A stretch of 64,000 nt of DNA from Chitinimonas sp. BJB300 (GTDB lineage: Bacteria; Pseudomonadota; Gammaproteobacteria; Burkholderiales; Chitinimonadaceae). A model generated the notes under the pieces. That model was not told where the DNA came from. It did no database searches and worked only from the letters and a program-made list of their open reading frames with translations. The position numbers and the translations under genes were made by a program. Of this stretch, positions 46,220-55,128 are shown piece after piece; position 1 is the first letter of the stretch; each line of letters opens with the position of its first letter. The stretch is taken from positions 16,523-80,522 of the forward strand of contig NZ_PDZH01000003.1 in NCBI RefSeq assembly GCF_002735695.1. The letters run 5' to 3'.

Positions 46220-46240
46220 CACCTTACGAAGCGAGCCACC

Positions 46241-48076
46241 ATGTACCCGCTGTCTTTCGCCACTGGTCAATTGCTTAGCCAGTTTCAAGCCCAACTCGGC
46301 CAATGGCAAAGTAACGATCGCCTTTATCGCCTGCATACCAAGCTGGGGTCGGATGCTCTTTTGGTAGAGCGTGTTGATGGTGTCGAGCAAATCATCGGCG
46401 CACCGCTGCCTGCCGCAAACGTACTGTTACCCGATGTAAGCCGCTTCCCGGTAGGCGCACTGGTTGCCGAACAAGCCGCGCAGCCGCTGCCTCAACTCGG
46501 CCACCTAGCCATTGCGCCAGCCTTGCTGCAAAGTAGTGATGTGCCGGCCAGCGCCCCAGATAGCTTGTTGTGCGGCTACCGTCTGGCCCTCATCGTCCTC
46601 AGCCCCAATAGCGGGCTGGACGTCAACAGCCTGCTCGGCGCACCGGTATTGCTGGAAACACAAACCAGCAGCAGCCGTACCAGTCTGCGCCCCACACACG
46701 GCCATATCAGCGAAGCCCAAGCGCTGGGCAGCAATGGTGGTTTGGCGCGCTACCAGCTGGTGGTTGAGCCCTGGCTGGGTTTTTTACGCCAACGGCGCGA
46801 CAGTTGGGTGTTTCAAGACAAAACCATTGCCGAAATACTGAACAGCATTTTTAGCGACTACCAAGGCCAGGGTGCGCTTGCACCGGCGTGGCGGCTGGCG
46901 TTGGGAGATAAATACCCTAAGCGCAGCCTGCTGACCCAATACCGTGAAACCGACTGGCATTTTGTCCGCCGCCTGATTGAAGACGAGGGGCTGGTGTGCT
47001 GGTTTGAGCATGAGGGGGATACCGGCAGCGCCAGCTTGGGCAAGCACACATTGGTGATTAGCGACCGGCTGGGTCTGGATGTGGCTTGCATCGACAATCC
47101 CGAATCGCCGATTCGTTTCCACCGCGCGGATGCTACAGAAGGTGGTGATGGCTTGGCTGGTATGACAGCGGGGGCACTGGGTTTAGGCCCCGGAGGGCGC
47201 GACAGCTTCCAGCATTGGCAGGAGCAACGCCATCCGGTACCTAGCCAGCTGCGCCTGCTCAGCCATGACGACCGTACGCTCAGCGATCAATCGGTTGAAG
47301 CCAAACCCAGCGCCACGCAGAAACAAGGTCCCACGCTGCAATTGGCCGACCACATCAGCCACTACGCCTGGGCCGGCACGGACGACGGCGAACGGCGCGC
47401 CTTCAACCTCTTGGCGGCTTACCAGACCCAGGCCCGGCATATCCAGGCAAAAGGTACCGTACGCAGTCTTGCGCCGGGCCAGGTGTTTGTTCTCAACCAA
47501 CACCACCGTTACCCGCAAGAAGCCCGTTTCCGCGTGCTATCGGTGCATCACCAGGGCCGCAACAACCTTAGTGCCGACTTCAAGGCCAGTCTGAACCAAG
47601 CCTTTGGCCCCGACGGCGATGACGCTTTCCCTGAACACTATGGCAATCGCGCTGTGTGCTTGCATGCTCGCGCTGCTGTGGGCATGGGTGACGCCCTCGA
47701 TATCCCCTTTGCCCCGGCCCCCAGCGTAGGCCGCTATCACAGCAAGCCCACCATCCAAGGGGTGCAAACCGCCACCGTGGTAGGCCAAAAAGGCCAGCCT
47801 ATCGACACCGACCGTAACCACCGCGTCAAGGTGCAGTTCCACTGGCAGCGGGGCGGCAGCGCCCATAACCGGCAGGCCCATACCACGGGCGACAACAACG
47901 CCCCGGCCAACGAACACGCCGGGTTCCGTGGTGCCGGTAGATGTAGAAACCCCCTTGCTGTTTTTGCATCCAGAAACGGGGGAAATCATTGCTGTGCCCA
48001 AAGAGGACGGCCCCGCATTTCGTTCGCACTACCTCAAGCTGAGTTTCTTGATGGCCGACTATCAAGCGGCCAATAA
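46241..48076 (+). pseudogene. vgrG: T6SS spike protein VgrG, 3' half deleted
   Basis: Residues 1-560 match VgrG: the gp27-like domain with RRDSWVFQDKTIAEILNSIF and QYRETDWHFVRRLIEDEGLVCWFEHEG, and the start of the gp5-like domain (QTATVVGQKGQPIDTD, HRVKVQFHWQRGG). After PANEHAG at about 47920 the protein turns into an unrelated tail ending at 48076. The expected continuation (WVRVAQ and the beta-helix needle) is missing. The fusion looks like a deletion joining it to another gene at about 47928. It may be non-functional; the stop is at 48074-48076. Confidence 0.8.
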
Positions 48077-48374
48077 AGCCGTCTTTGAGTGTGATGCCCG
48101 CATGGAGAAAATTGCACAAGCCATTGCCAGCAAGAAACCGGTACCAAACAACCTCATCAAAGAGACAGAACAAGTACTGACTTGGGCATTGGAATGGCAG
48201 GAAGAAGCCAATGCGGCAATTAAGACCGAGCTGAAGCCACTAAGTAAACTGGGTGATAGCGGAAATAAGCTCATAGAGCTGATTCCACTGATGAGTAAAG
48301 CGGGCGACAAACCCCGTCAGACATCAACCAAGCACGAAACCAGCTTGGAAAGTGGTATTGATCCGGCAATGTGA
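47928..48374 (+). CDS. Orphan 148-residue protein downstream of truncated vgrG
   Basis: The frame opens at GTG 47928, exactly where VgrG homology stops, and reads MVPVDVETPLLFLHPETGEIIAVP, followed by a charged alpha-helical region. It overlaps the last 149 bases of the vgrG frame. The sequence looks like the body of a gene whose 5' end was replaced by vgrG. It may be an adaptor or effector fragment, but I do not recognise its family, and a natural start is not evident. Confidence 0.4.
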   Translation: MVPVDVETPLLFLHPETGEIIAVPKEDGPAFRSHYLKLSFLMADYQAANKAVFECDARMEKIAQAIASKKPVPNNLIKETEQVLTWALEWQEEANAAIKTELKPLSKLGDSGNKLIELIPLMSKAGDKPRQTSTKHETSLESGIDPAM

Positions 48375-48804
48375 AAGCGCATATAGGCTTACAGTACAAA
48401 ATTCCTAATGCATTGTTTTAAAATGTCTTTTATCTTTGTTCATATGCACTATTTAATTGCCGCCTTAATAAAGCAGAAGCGTTGCGAGGCATTGACCCGC
48501 TTTTTAAAATCGTCCTAACTATAAAGATCTTGATGCCTGATATTAAAAATAAAAACCAGAGCCTCTATGAGGATTTGCTGCATACCTTAATGACAGCTTA
48601 TTCTATTGGCCAGAAATGCTAGGCGACTTGGGCGATCATTTCATGTGTACTCCTAAAAGTGACTATTTTCTTAGGTTGTTTACACATCTAATAGCGTTTG
48701 AAATTAATGGCTGCGCTTCACAGTTGATATGACTATTGTCATTGGCTTTTCTAAAATACCGCGTACGTGTAATCAAGCCCTTCAATAATCTGAGTGCTCC
48801 TTAA
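48375..48804. other. AT-rich intergenic region, 430 bases
   Basis: The composition is markedly more AT-rich than the T6SS genes. A 29-residue frame at 48533-48622 (MPDIKNKNQS...) is present but has no ribosome site or recognisable match. No repeat, RNA or larger gene was seen. It may be a scar from effector/immunity gene loss. Confidence 0.45.
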
Positions 48805-49215
48805 ATGACTATGAATCTACGTTTGCGTGTCTTAGCTGCGATTGTAATCCCTTTACTTTCATCATTCGCGGCGCAGGCGGAGGAGTGTTCGGAAGAGAGC
48901 GTAAAACCCTTCTGTATTCATGAACGAACCCAGAATGAGTACGACCGAGCCGATAAAACGCTCAACGCGGCATATAAAAAAGTGCTGAAAGCGATATCGA
49001 AGCCAAAAGAAGATGGCCTGGATTACCCCTTGCTCAAAACGAAGTTTATTGAGGCGCAACGGCAGTGGTTGCGCTTTCGGGATAGTGAGTGCAATGCTTG
49101 GTACGTAGTCAATGAAGCGGGGGCGGATCGTAATTTCGACGAAACGGCTTGCTTGGTGAAGAGAATGCAGGACCGTACCCGGCAACTGGAGGAATGGCTG
49201 GCGTACTTGCCTTGA
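48805..49215 (+). CDS. Exported LprI/DUF1311-like protein
   Basis: The 136-residue protein has a signal peptide (cleavage after AAQAE) and the DUF1311/LprI N-terminal pattern: EYDRADKTLNAAYKKVL, KTKFIEAQRQWLRFRDSECNA and DETACLVKRMQDRTRQLEEWL. Cys residues fit the family disulfides. Some relatives inhibit lysozymes, which makes it a possible defence or immunity protein next to T6SS genes, but the role here is inference. ATG 48805 and ATG 48811 are both possible. Confidence 0.8.
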   Translation: MTMNLRLRVLAAIVIPLLSSFAAQAEECSEESVKPFCIHERTQNEYDRADKTLNAAYKKVLKAISKPKEDGLDYPLLKTKFIEAQRQWLRFRDSECNAWYVVNEAGADRNFDETACLVKRMQDRTRQLEEWLAYLP

Positions 49216-49287
49216 AGGATGGAACCTGTTCAAAGTCAAACGATTTAAAAGCCTCATCGGCCTACCCTGTGAGAGGTATACGAGGCG

Positions 49288-49660
49288 CTAGTCCATTGCA
49301 CTTCTGGCAACGCTTGGGTCGGCGCGGAAAATGGCTTCATAAAAATCAATGACGGCACGTACTTTCGCTGAGTTGCGGGAGCTTTGAGTGGACACGGCGT
49401 GAATCGGCGTTTCAGCAATGGCGTAGTCTTCAAGCAATAAGCACAGCCACCCCGCTGTTATGACGGCCACCACCCATCCATGCCGATATCTGTGCGATGC
49501 CCAGCCCACCCAGCACGGCTTGGTATACCGATCCCGGGCTATTGGTTTGAAAACGCCCGGCGATGCGCACCTGAATGGGTCGCGGTCGGTTTGTTCTGGT
49601 GGTGGACTTGGCGGGGGGCTTGGCGAGGTAAGTCCAGCTGCGGGTGGCGCTTGGCTGGTT
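49288..49660 (-). pseudogene. LysR-type regulator remnant (C-terminal part, frameshifted)
   Basis: Two minus-strand frames together match the LysR effector-binding domain. One reads VRIAGRFQTNSPGSVYQAVLGGLGIAQIS, the other, after a frameshift near 49470-49500, reads GWLCLLLEDYAIAETPIHAVSTQ and NSAKVRAVIDFYEAIF. The DNA-binding domain is missing. LysR genes often sit beside Old Yellow Enzyme genes, so this is probably the former regulator of the oxidoreductase at 49849. Confidence 0.7.
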
Positions 49661-49667
49661 AAAGAAA

Positions 49668-49820
49668 ATGAATTCGTTGGGGCTATATAGCCTTAGGCTG
49701 GAACCGATTGAAATTGGCGAGCCGGTGCTGGTCAACGGACGCTTTTCAGATATTGCCACACGCGTTAATGGTGGCTGGCAATACATCATGGATCACGCAT
49801 CGTTGCCAACCGGTAAGTAA
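49668..49820 (+). pseudogene. C-terminal remnant of a SnoaL/DUF4440-like protein
   Basis: A plus-strand frame reads GEPVLVNGRFSDIATRVNGG and then WQYIMDHASLPTGK before a stop. The RW/GGW...DHAS ending is characteristic of NTF2-fold SnoaL/DUF4440 proteins. Only the last 50 or so residues are present, and there is no upstream partner. It abuts the LysR remnant, so this stretch is a patchwork of decayed genes. Confidence 0.55.
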
Positions 49821-49848
49821 ATCAACCCAAGTTATTGGAGATATGTTT

Positions 49849-50922
49849 ATGAACACCTTGTTTGACTCACTTCAAGTTGGCGACTTCACCCTGCCTAACC
49901 GCATCATCATGGCGCCTCTCACACGCACCCGAGCCAGCGGTGCTGGCCGGGTGCCCAATACGTTGATGCGTGACTATTACGTGCAGCGCGCCAGCGCTGG
50001 GATGATTATTTCGGAAGCCACCGCTGTTTCGCCCATGGGAGTGGGCTACCCGCGTACGCCCGGTATCTGGTCTGAGGAACAAGTCCAGGGGTGGAAGGCG
50101 ATTACGCAGGGTGTGCACCAGGCCGGTGGGCGTATTCTGCTGCAGCTATGGCACGTAGGACGCATCTCCAGCCCAGACTATCTGGATGGCCGCCTGCCGT
50201 TGGCCCCTAGCGCGATTGCAGCCAAAGGCCATGTCAGCTTGATTCGCCCGCTACAAGACTATGTAGTGCCGCATGCGCTGGATACCCACGAGGTGCGGGA
50301 TATCGTCGAGCAGTTCCGGCAAGGGGCAATCAACGCCCAGCGTGCGGGTTTTGACGGTGTGGAGTTGCATGGCGCGAATGGTTATTTATTGGACCAATTC
50401 CTGCAGGATGGCAGTAATCGCCGCACGGACGAGTACGGCGGGCCGATTGAAAACCGTGCGCGCTTGCTGTTGGAAGTAACCGATGCCGCGATCTCGGTTT
50501 GGGGGGCTGGGCGAGTAGGCATGCATTTGGCCCCGCGTGCGGATATTTTGGACATGGGCGACTCGAATCTGCCCGCGACTTTCGGGTATGTGGCGCGTGA
50601 ATTGGGCAAGCGGAAGATTGCGTTTATCTGTGCGCGTGAATCACAGGCGGAAGGCCGCCTCGGCCCTGATCTCAAGCAAGCATTTGGCGGTGTCTATATT
50701 GCCAATGAAGGCTTGACGCCAACGTCGGCGTCTCAGTTGCTTGCCAAGGGCGAGGCGGATGCGGCTGCGTTTGGTAAGTTGTTCATCGCCAACCCGGATT
50801 TGCCGGCTCGCCTGCAAACGGGTGCGCCGCTAAACGAATGGGACGATAAAACGTTCTACAGCGAGGGGGCGGCAGGCTACACCGACTACCCTGCGCTTTC
50901 CTACGCAGCAGCATTGGCGTAA
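49849..50922 (+). CDS. Old Yellow Enzyme family NADH:flavin oxidoreductase
   Basis: ATG 49849 has GGAG eight bases upstream and gives 357 residues; an earlier frame from 49708 overlaps the SnoaL remnant. The TIM-barrel FMN enzyme shows IIMAPLTRTRA, LQLWHVGRIS, GVELHGANGYLLDQFLQDGSNRRTDEYGG with the substrate-binding His and Asn, and GAADAAAFGKLFIANPDL-like FMN phosphate binding. Such enzymes reduce activated alkenes, nitro compounds or N-ethylmaleimide. The usual adjacent regulator is present only as a LysR remnant. Confidence 0.93.
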   Translation: MNTLFDSLQVGDFTLPNRIIMAPLTRTRASGAGRVPNTLMRDYYVQRASAGMIISEATAVSPMGVGYPRTPGIWSEEQVQGWKAITQGVHQAGGRILLQLWHVGRISSPDYLDGRLPLAPSAIAAKGHVSLIRPLQDYVVPHALDTHEVRDIVEQFRQGAINAQRAGFDGVELHGANGYLLDQFLQDGSNRRTDEYGGPIENRARLLLEVTDAAISVWGAGRVGMHLAPRADILDMGDSNLPATFGYVARELGKRKIAFICARESQAEGRLGPDLKQAFGGVYIANEGLTPTSASQLLAKGEADAAAFGKLFIANPDLPARLQTGAPLNEWDDKTFYSEGAAGYTDYPALSYAAALA

Positions 50923-51022
50923 GCCGGGAAATGTCGCCATTCACCTGTGCCAGCAATGGCGCGGTGAGTGATGTCAACTGTTGTAGCAAGCGGCCTTGAA
51001 GCCCGTTCACTACAGCAGTTGA

Positions 51023-51091
51023 CTGGTGGGCAAGGGCTTGCAGCTTGAACTGGTGTGCCAGCGGGCCCATAGGCAGGAAGAGGCTGGCATT
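51023..51091 (-). pseudogene. Fragment matching the mgtA C-terminal region
   Basis: On the minus strand this reads ASLFLPMGPLAHQFKLQALAHQ, matching VGIFLPMGLLAHYFNLQALP of the mgtA gene at 54457 at roughly 80% of bases by eye over about 57 bases. It is cut off on both sides. It must derive from a second mgtA-like gene or a rearranged copy. Confidence 0.6.
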
Positions 51092-51212
51092 ACACCGTGG
51101 CAGCAGGCAAGCAGATTGATTTGGAAAGCTGGAACGGCAGCCCGTATCACCTCCCCACAACCCAAAGCCCATTCAGCTTTCGGTGTAATGCTGCAGCAGC
51201 AGATATATTCTG

Positions 51213-51365
51213 CCACTTTCGATTGCGCTAGAATGCATCGGTCTTGATTAAATGGAGTTCCACCTGTGGACAGTCCCAGTAGTCGATCTTTGATCGACAA
51301 CACACAGGCACGGTAACTGCGAATCTCTCTCGCCGCTACCCTGCCGCAATGGCGGGTAGTGGCTT
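51213..51365 (+). repeat. Long inverted repeat, left copy (identical 153-bp core)
   Basis: These 153 bases are identical to the reverse complement of 54963-55115, and weaker similarity continues on both sides (about 51135-51430 and 54905-55200). The core contains a hairpin GTCGATC-TTT-GATCGAC. A small frame beginning MLSIKDRLLGLSTGG is encoded in both copies but is probably incidental. The two copies bracket the mgtA segment. Confidence 0.9.
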
Positions 51366-51613
51366 AAAGCAGCCGGCTCTCGGTTGCTTTGCTACTTTCC
51401 CTTGATTTAATTGGTGCTGCGCCCTGCGGCACAGATTCGGCCGAATGTGTTATCGCATTGGCTGAGGGGAGTATGCATGCATTTCCAGTTCATTTCTTTG
51501 CGCAGCAACGCGCTACCGACCATTGCGCCAGGCCTAGGCCTTGAGCGCCCTGGTTTTACATCGGCTTGCACCCTGGTCAGGACGCTTTTGCCACTGACCC
51601 GCAAGTCTACTAA

Positions 51614-51740
51614 ACCCTGTTCAACGCCTCACGAGCTAAGGCGAAAGCGGCTGAGAAAGCGGAATTTACTGCGATAGGTGCATTCCGGCGGCGTCCTCAA
51701 AGCTGAATCGCCATCGCGTCCCAGACCTTGAACAGGTACT
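51614..51740. repeat. MITE-like element, copy B
   Basis: The ends CCTGTTCAACG and GACCTTGAACAGGT form an inverted pair related to the ends of the 38528-38668 element, and the interior (GAGCTAAGGCGAAAG, GCGGAATTTAC, GTGCATTCCG) aligns with that element with gaps. It lies just upstream of the putative mgtA leader and may supply or alter its promoter. Confidence 0.6.
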
Positions 51741-51758
51741 TAGAACGAGCAAACAACG

Positions 51759-51820
51759 ATGCCCGACCCTGATTTTTTCCGCCTGCGTAATGCCCTGCTG
51801 ACAGGGTGAACTGCGCAGGC
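51759..51820 (+). promoter_or_regulatory. Possible MgtL-like leader peptide and hairpin before mgtA
   Basis: A 16-codon frame at 51759-51809 encodes MPDPDFFRLRNALLTG. Its Pro/Asp start resembles enterobacterial MgtL (MEPDPT...), where such runs destabilise ribosomes at low Mg2+ and let mgtA transcription continue. The end of the frame lies in a two-part hairpin: outer stem GCCTGCG/CGCAGGC (51781-51787, 51814-51820) and inner stem CCCTG/CAGGG (51793-51797, 51802-51806). It ends 17 bases before the mgtA start. The ribosome site is weak and a regulatory role is inferred. Confidence 0.5.
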
Positions 51821-51837
51821 CATGCTGGAGCGCAAAC

Positions 51838-54602
51838 ATGAATTTCACCCTGTTAAAGGAATTCTTCGCGGGATTCCTACGCAACCGTCACATTGGTCGG
51901 CACTTCCGCCGCCTTGCCCTGCTCGATACGCTGACCCAGACCGACGTCAGCCGCGAAGTGCCCACCAGCCTGACCAAGACCCTGGTTTCTGCAGCCAACA
52001 ACAACCCCGAAACACTGCTTAAGCAGCTCGGCAGCCATAGCGAAGGGCTTACTGAATTACAGGCCATCGTTATACGTGAACGTGTCGGCCTAAACGAAGT
52101 CGAGCATGAAAAGCCACTGCCGTGGTGGCTATACCTATGGCACTGCTATAAGAACCCCTTCAACCTGCTGCTGACCCTGCTGGCTGTCATTTCTTACCTG
52201 ACCGAGGATCTCAAGGCCGCCATTGTGATCGGCACAATGGTAGTGCTTTCCACCCTGCTGCGCTTCTGGCAAGAGGCCAAGTCCAACAAAGCCGCCGACG
52301 AACTCAAGGCGATGGTCAGCAATACGGCCACGGTGCTTCGCTGCGATGCACCCGATACGGCCATTGCCGACACCGCCCCCTATCCTGGCGCAAGCCAGCA
52401 CCTCAAAGCCACGTCGCGTGTTGAGCTACCGATCAAGTTACTGGTGCCGGGTGACGTGATTGTGCTGTCGGCAGGCGACATGATCCCGGCCGACTGCCGC
52501 TTGCTAAGCGCCAAAGACCTGTTCGTGTCGCAAGCCGCCATGACCGGTGAATCACTGCCTGTAGAGAAATTCGCGGTGCAGCACGACACCCAGGCAATCA
52601 ACCCGCTAGAGCTGGACAACATCTTGTTCATGGGTACCAATGTGGTGTCGGGCGCTGCCACGGCAGTGATACTCAGCACCAGCAACAGCACCTACTTTGG
52701 CGCACTGGCCAGCCGTGTCACTGCGACCGACCGCACACCCACCGCATTCCAGTCAGGTGTGAACAAGGTGAGCTGGCTGCTTATCCGCTTTATGCTCGTG
52801 ATGTCACCATTGGTTCTCTTCATCAACGGCTTCACCAAAGGCGACTGGATGGAGGCGCTGCTGTTCGCGCTATCCATCGCCGTGGGCCTCACGCCCGAGA
52901 TGTTGCCGATGATCGTGACCTCGACGCTCGCCAAGGGCGCGGTATTCCTGTCGCGTAAGAAAGTCATCGTCAAACGGCTGGACGCTATCCAGAACTTTGG
53001 CGCGATGGATGTGTTGTGCACTGATAAGACTGGCACGCTAACCCAAGACAGGATTTTCCTGTCGTGGCATGTCGATGTATGGGGTAACGATTCCGAGGAG
53101 GTGCTGGAAATGGCCTACCTCAACAGCTATTACCAGACGGGCCTCAAAAATCTGCTTGATGTGGCGGTGCTGGAGCACGTCGAGATACATCGCGAGCTGG
53201 AAGTGGCAACGGCCTTTCGCAAAATCGTCGAAATCCCGTTTGACTTCACCCGACGCCGCATGTCGGTCGTGGTGAGCGAACGGGATAATCACCATGAACT
53301 TATCACCAAGGGTGCCGTTGAGGAAATATTGTCGGCCTGTACGCACGTTCGCCATGGCCCAGCCATAGAACCGCTTACCGCCGAGATGCTGGCGCGCATC
53401 CACCGGGTAACGGCCGATCTTAACGAAGAAGGTTTGCGTGTCGTGGCTGTCGCCGCCAAAGCAGTGCCACCGACCAAAGAAAACTACGGCGTTGCCGACG
53501 AGTCGGATTTGACGCTGATCGGCTACGTCGCTTTTCTCGACCCGCCCAAGGAATCAACCGCATCAGCACTCAAGGCACTGGCCGAACACGGCATAACAGT
53601 CAAGGTGCTGACTGGCGACAACGAACGGGTTACTGCCAAGATCTGCCGTGAAGTCGGCCTGGAACAACACGGCGTTATCCTGGGTAGAGACATCGAACGC
53701 ATGAGTGATGCCGAATTGGCCCTGGCGGTAGAAGAACACAATGTCTTCGCCAAACTCACGCCGTCTCACAAGGAACGCATCGTGCGCTTCTTGAAAGCCA
53801 ACGGTCACGTGGTCGGTTTTATGGGCGACGGCATCAACGACGCCCCAGCACTACGCTCCGCCGATATCGGTATCTCGGTCGATACGGCGGTGGATATCGC
53901 CAAGGAAGCCGCCGATATCATCCTGCTGGAAAAAAGCCTGATGGTATTGGAAGAAGGTGTGCTCGAAGGCCGCCGCACATTCGCCAATATGTTGAAGTAC
54001 ATCAAGATGACGGCCAGCTCCAACTTCGGCAGTGTCTTCTCAGTGCTGGTGGCCAGTGCCTTTATCCCCTTTCTGCCGATGCTGCCGATGCACCTGCTGG
54101 TGCAAAACCTGTTGTACGACATCTCGCAGATCGCCATTCCATTCGACAACGTAGATGTAGCATTGCTGAAGCAGCCACAGCGCTGGCAGCCGGCTGACAT
54201 CGGTCGCTTCATGGTGTTTTCGGACCAATCAGCTCCCTCTTCGACCTCGCCACCTTCGCGTTGATGTGGTTCGTGTTCGGGGCCAATACGCCGGCTGAGC
54301 AGACGTTGTTTCAATCAGGCTGGTTTATTGTCGGGTTACTGACGCAAACTTTGGTCGTGCATATGATTCGCACTGCCAAGGTACCAATTATCCAGAGCCG
54401 GTCTGCGACGCCGTTGCTGGTGATGACCGGAATCATCATGGCGGTAGGCATCTTTCTGCCAATGGGCCTACTGGCGCACTACTTCAATTTGCAAGCCCTG
54501 CCGCCGCTGTACTTTGTGTTCCTGCCCATCATCCTACTGGCGTATATGGGACTGACGCAGCTGATGAAGGGCATCTACGCACGCCGTTACGGCTGGCAGT
54601 AA
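51838..54602 (+). pseudogene. mgtA: Mg2+-importing P-type ATPase MgtA, frameshifted near the C-terminus
   Basis: The first frame (51838-54264, GGAG upstream) has the P-ATPase blocks: TGESLPVEKF, the phosphorylated Asp in CTDKTGTLTQD, KGAVEEI, and GDGINDAPALRSADIGISVD. At 54217-54220 a run of four T should be five: the frame then goes wrong and stops at 54264. The other frame continues FGPISSLFDLATFALMWFVFGAN and ends at 54602 with the last transmembrane helices. Adding one base gives a full-length protein of about 921 residues. It may be a recent mutation, a programmed slip or a sequencing error. Confidence 0.92.
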
Positions 54603-54825
54603 GCCGGTGAAGCAGAATTAGGGAGGTGTCGCGAAGGGAAGAGCCTCTTGACCGGGAGTGTTCGCGGCCCGGACGTCTGGTCAATTAGCCAGAATTGGCT
54701 TCAGATGCTGAGTCCCGGAGATAAAGGGTTCAATCTCATCCCCGGAATGGAAGGAAGCCCTATGAGCCAAGAACTACACGGCTGCGCCACAACGACTGGG
54801 CACGGCTATCGCTGGTCCGATAGCT

Positions 54826-54895
54826 AAGAATCTGCCTAAAGTCCGTTGCGCATCGGCAATATGGCGTTGAAAACCTCCTCGGAATGCTCATTACC
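54826..54895. repeat. Half copy of the MITE-like element A
   Basis: This stretch matches the reverse complement of the right half of 38528-38668 (CTAAAGTCCG, GCAATATGGCGTTGAA, CGGAATGCTCA) with few differences. The other end is missing, and it runs directly into the long inverted repeat. Confidence 0.65.
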
Positions 54896-54962
54896 TATGT
54901 CGTTGGGCGCGACGCCCCTCAAATCTAGGAACGTTGCGAAGCCACCGAGAACCGGCAGCTTC

Positions 54963-55115
54963 AAGCCACTACCCGCCATTGCGGCAGGGTAGCGGCGAGA
55001 GAGATTCGCAGTTACCGTGCCTGTGTGTTGTCGATCAAAGATCGACTACTGGGACTGTCCACAGGTGGAACTCCATTTAATCAAGACCGATGCATTCTAG
55101 CGCAATCGAAAGTGG
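54963..55115 (-). repeat. Long inverted repeat, right copy (identical 153-bp core)
   Basis: Exact reverse complement of 51213-51365. Similarity extends to about 55190 and overlaps the 3' end of the phospholipase C gene, supplying its last codons and stop. Full identity suggests recent duplication or ongoing gene conversion. Confidence 0.9.
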
Positions 55116-55128
55116 CTAAATACATCTA

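Larger units (their letters stand above)
50923..51837. other. Repeat-rich non-coding region between OYE and mgtA, 915 bases
   Basis: This stretch holds an mgtA fragment (51023-51091), one copy of a long inverted repeat (51213-51365 identical core), a MITE-like element (51614-51740) and the possible mgtA leader (51759-51820). The remainder shows no gene. Confidence 0.6.
54603..55128. other. Non-coding region after mgtA, 526 bases
   Basis: It carries a half MITE-like element at 54826-54895 and the right copy of the long inverted repeat (54963-55115), which extends into the phospholipase gene. Bases 54603-54825 show no gene; they are GC-rich with several small inverted repeats. Confidence 0.55.

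Noticed and set aside
48533..48622. 29-residue frame MPDIKNKNQS... in the AT-rich gap
   Set aside because: Too short, with no ribosome site or match to judge as a gene.
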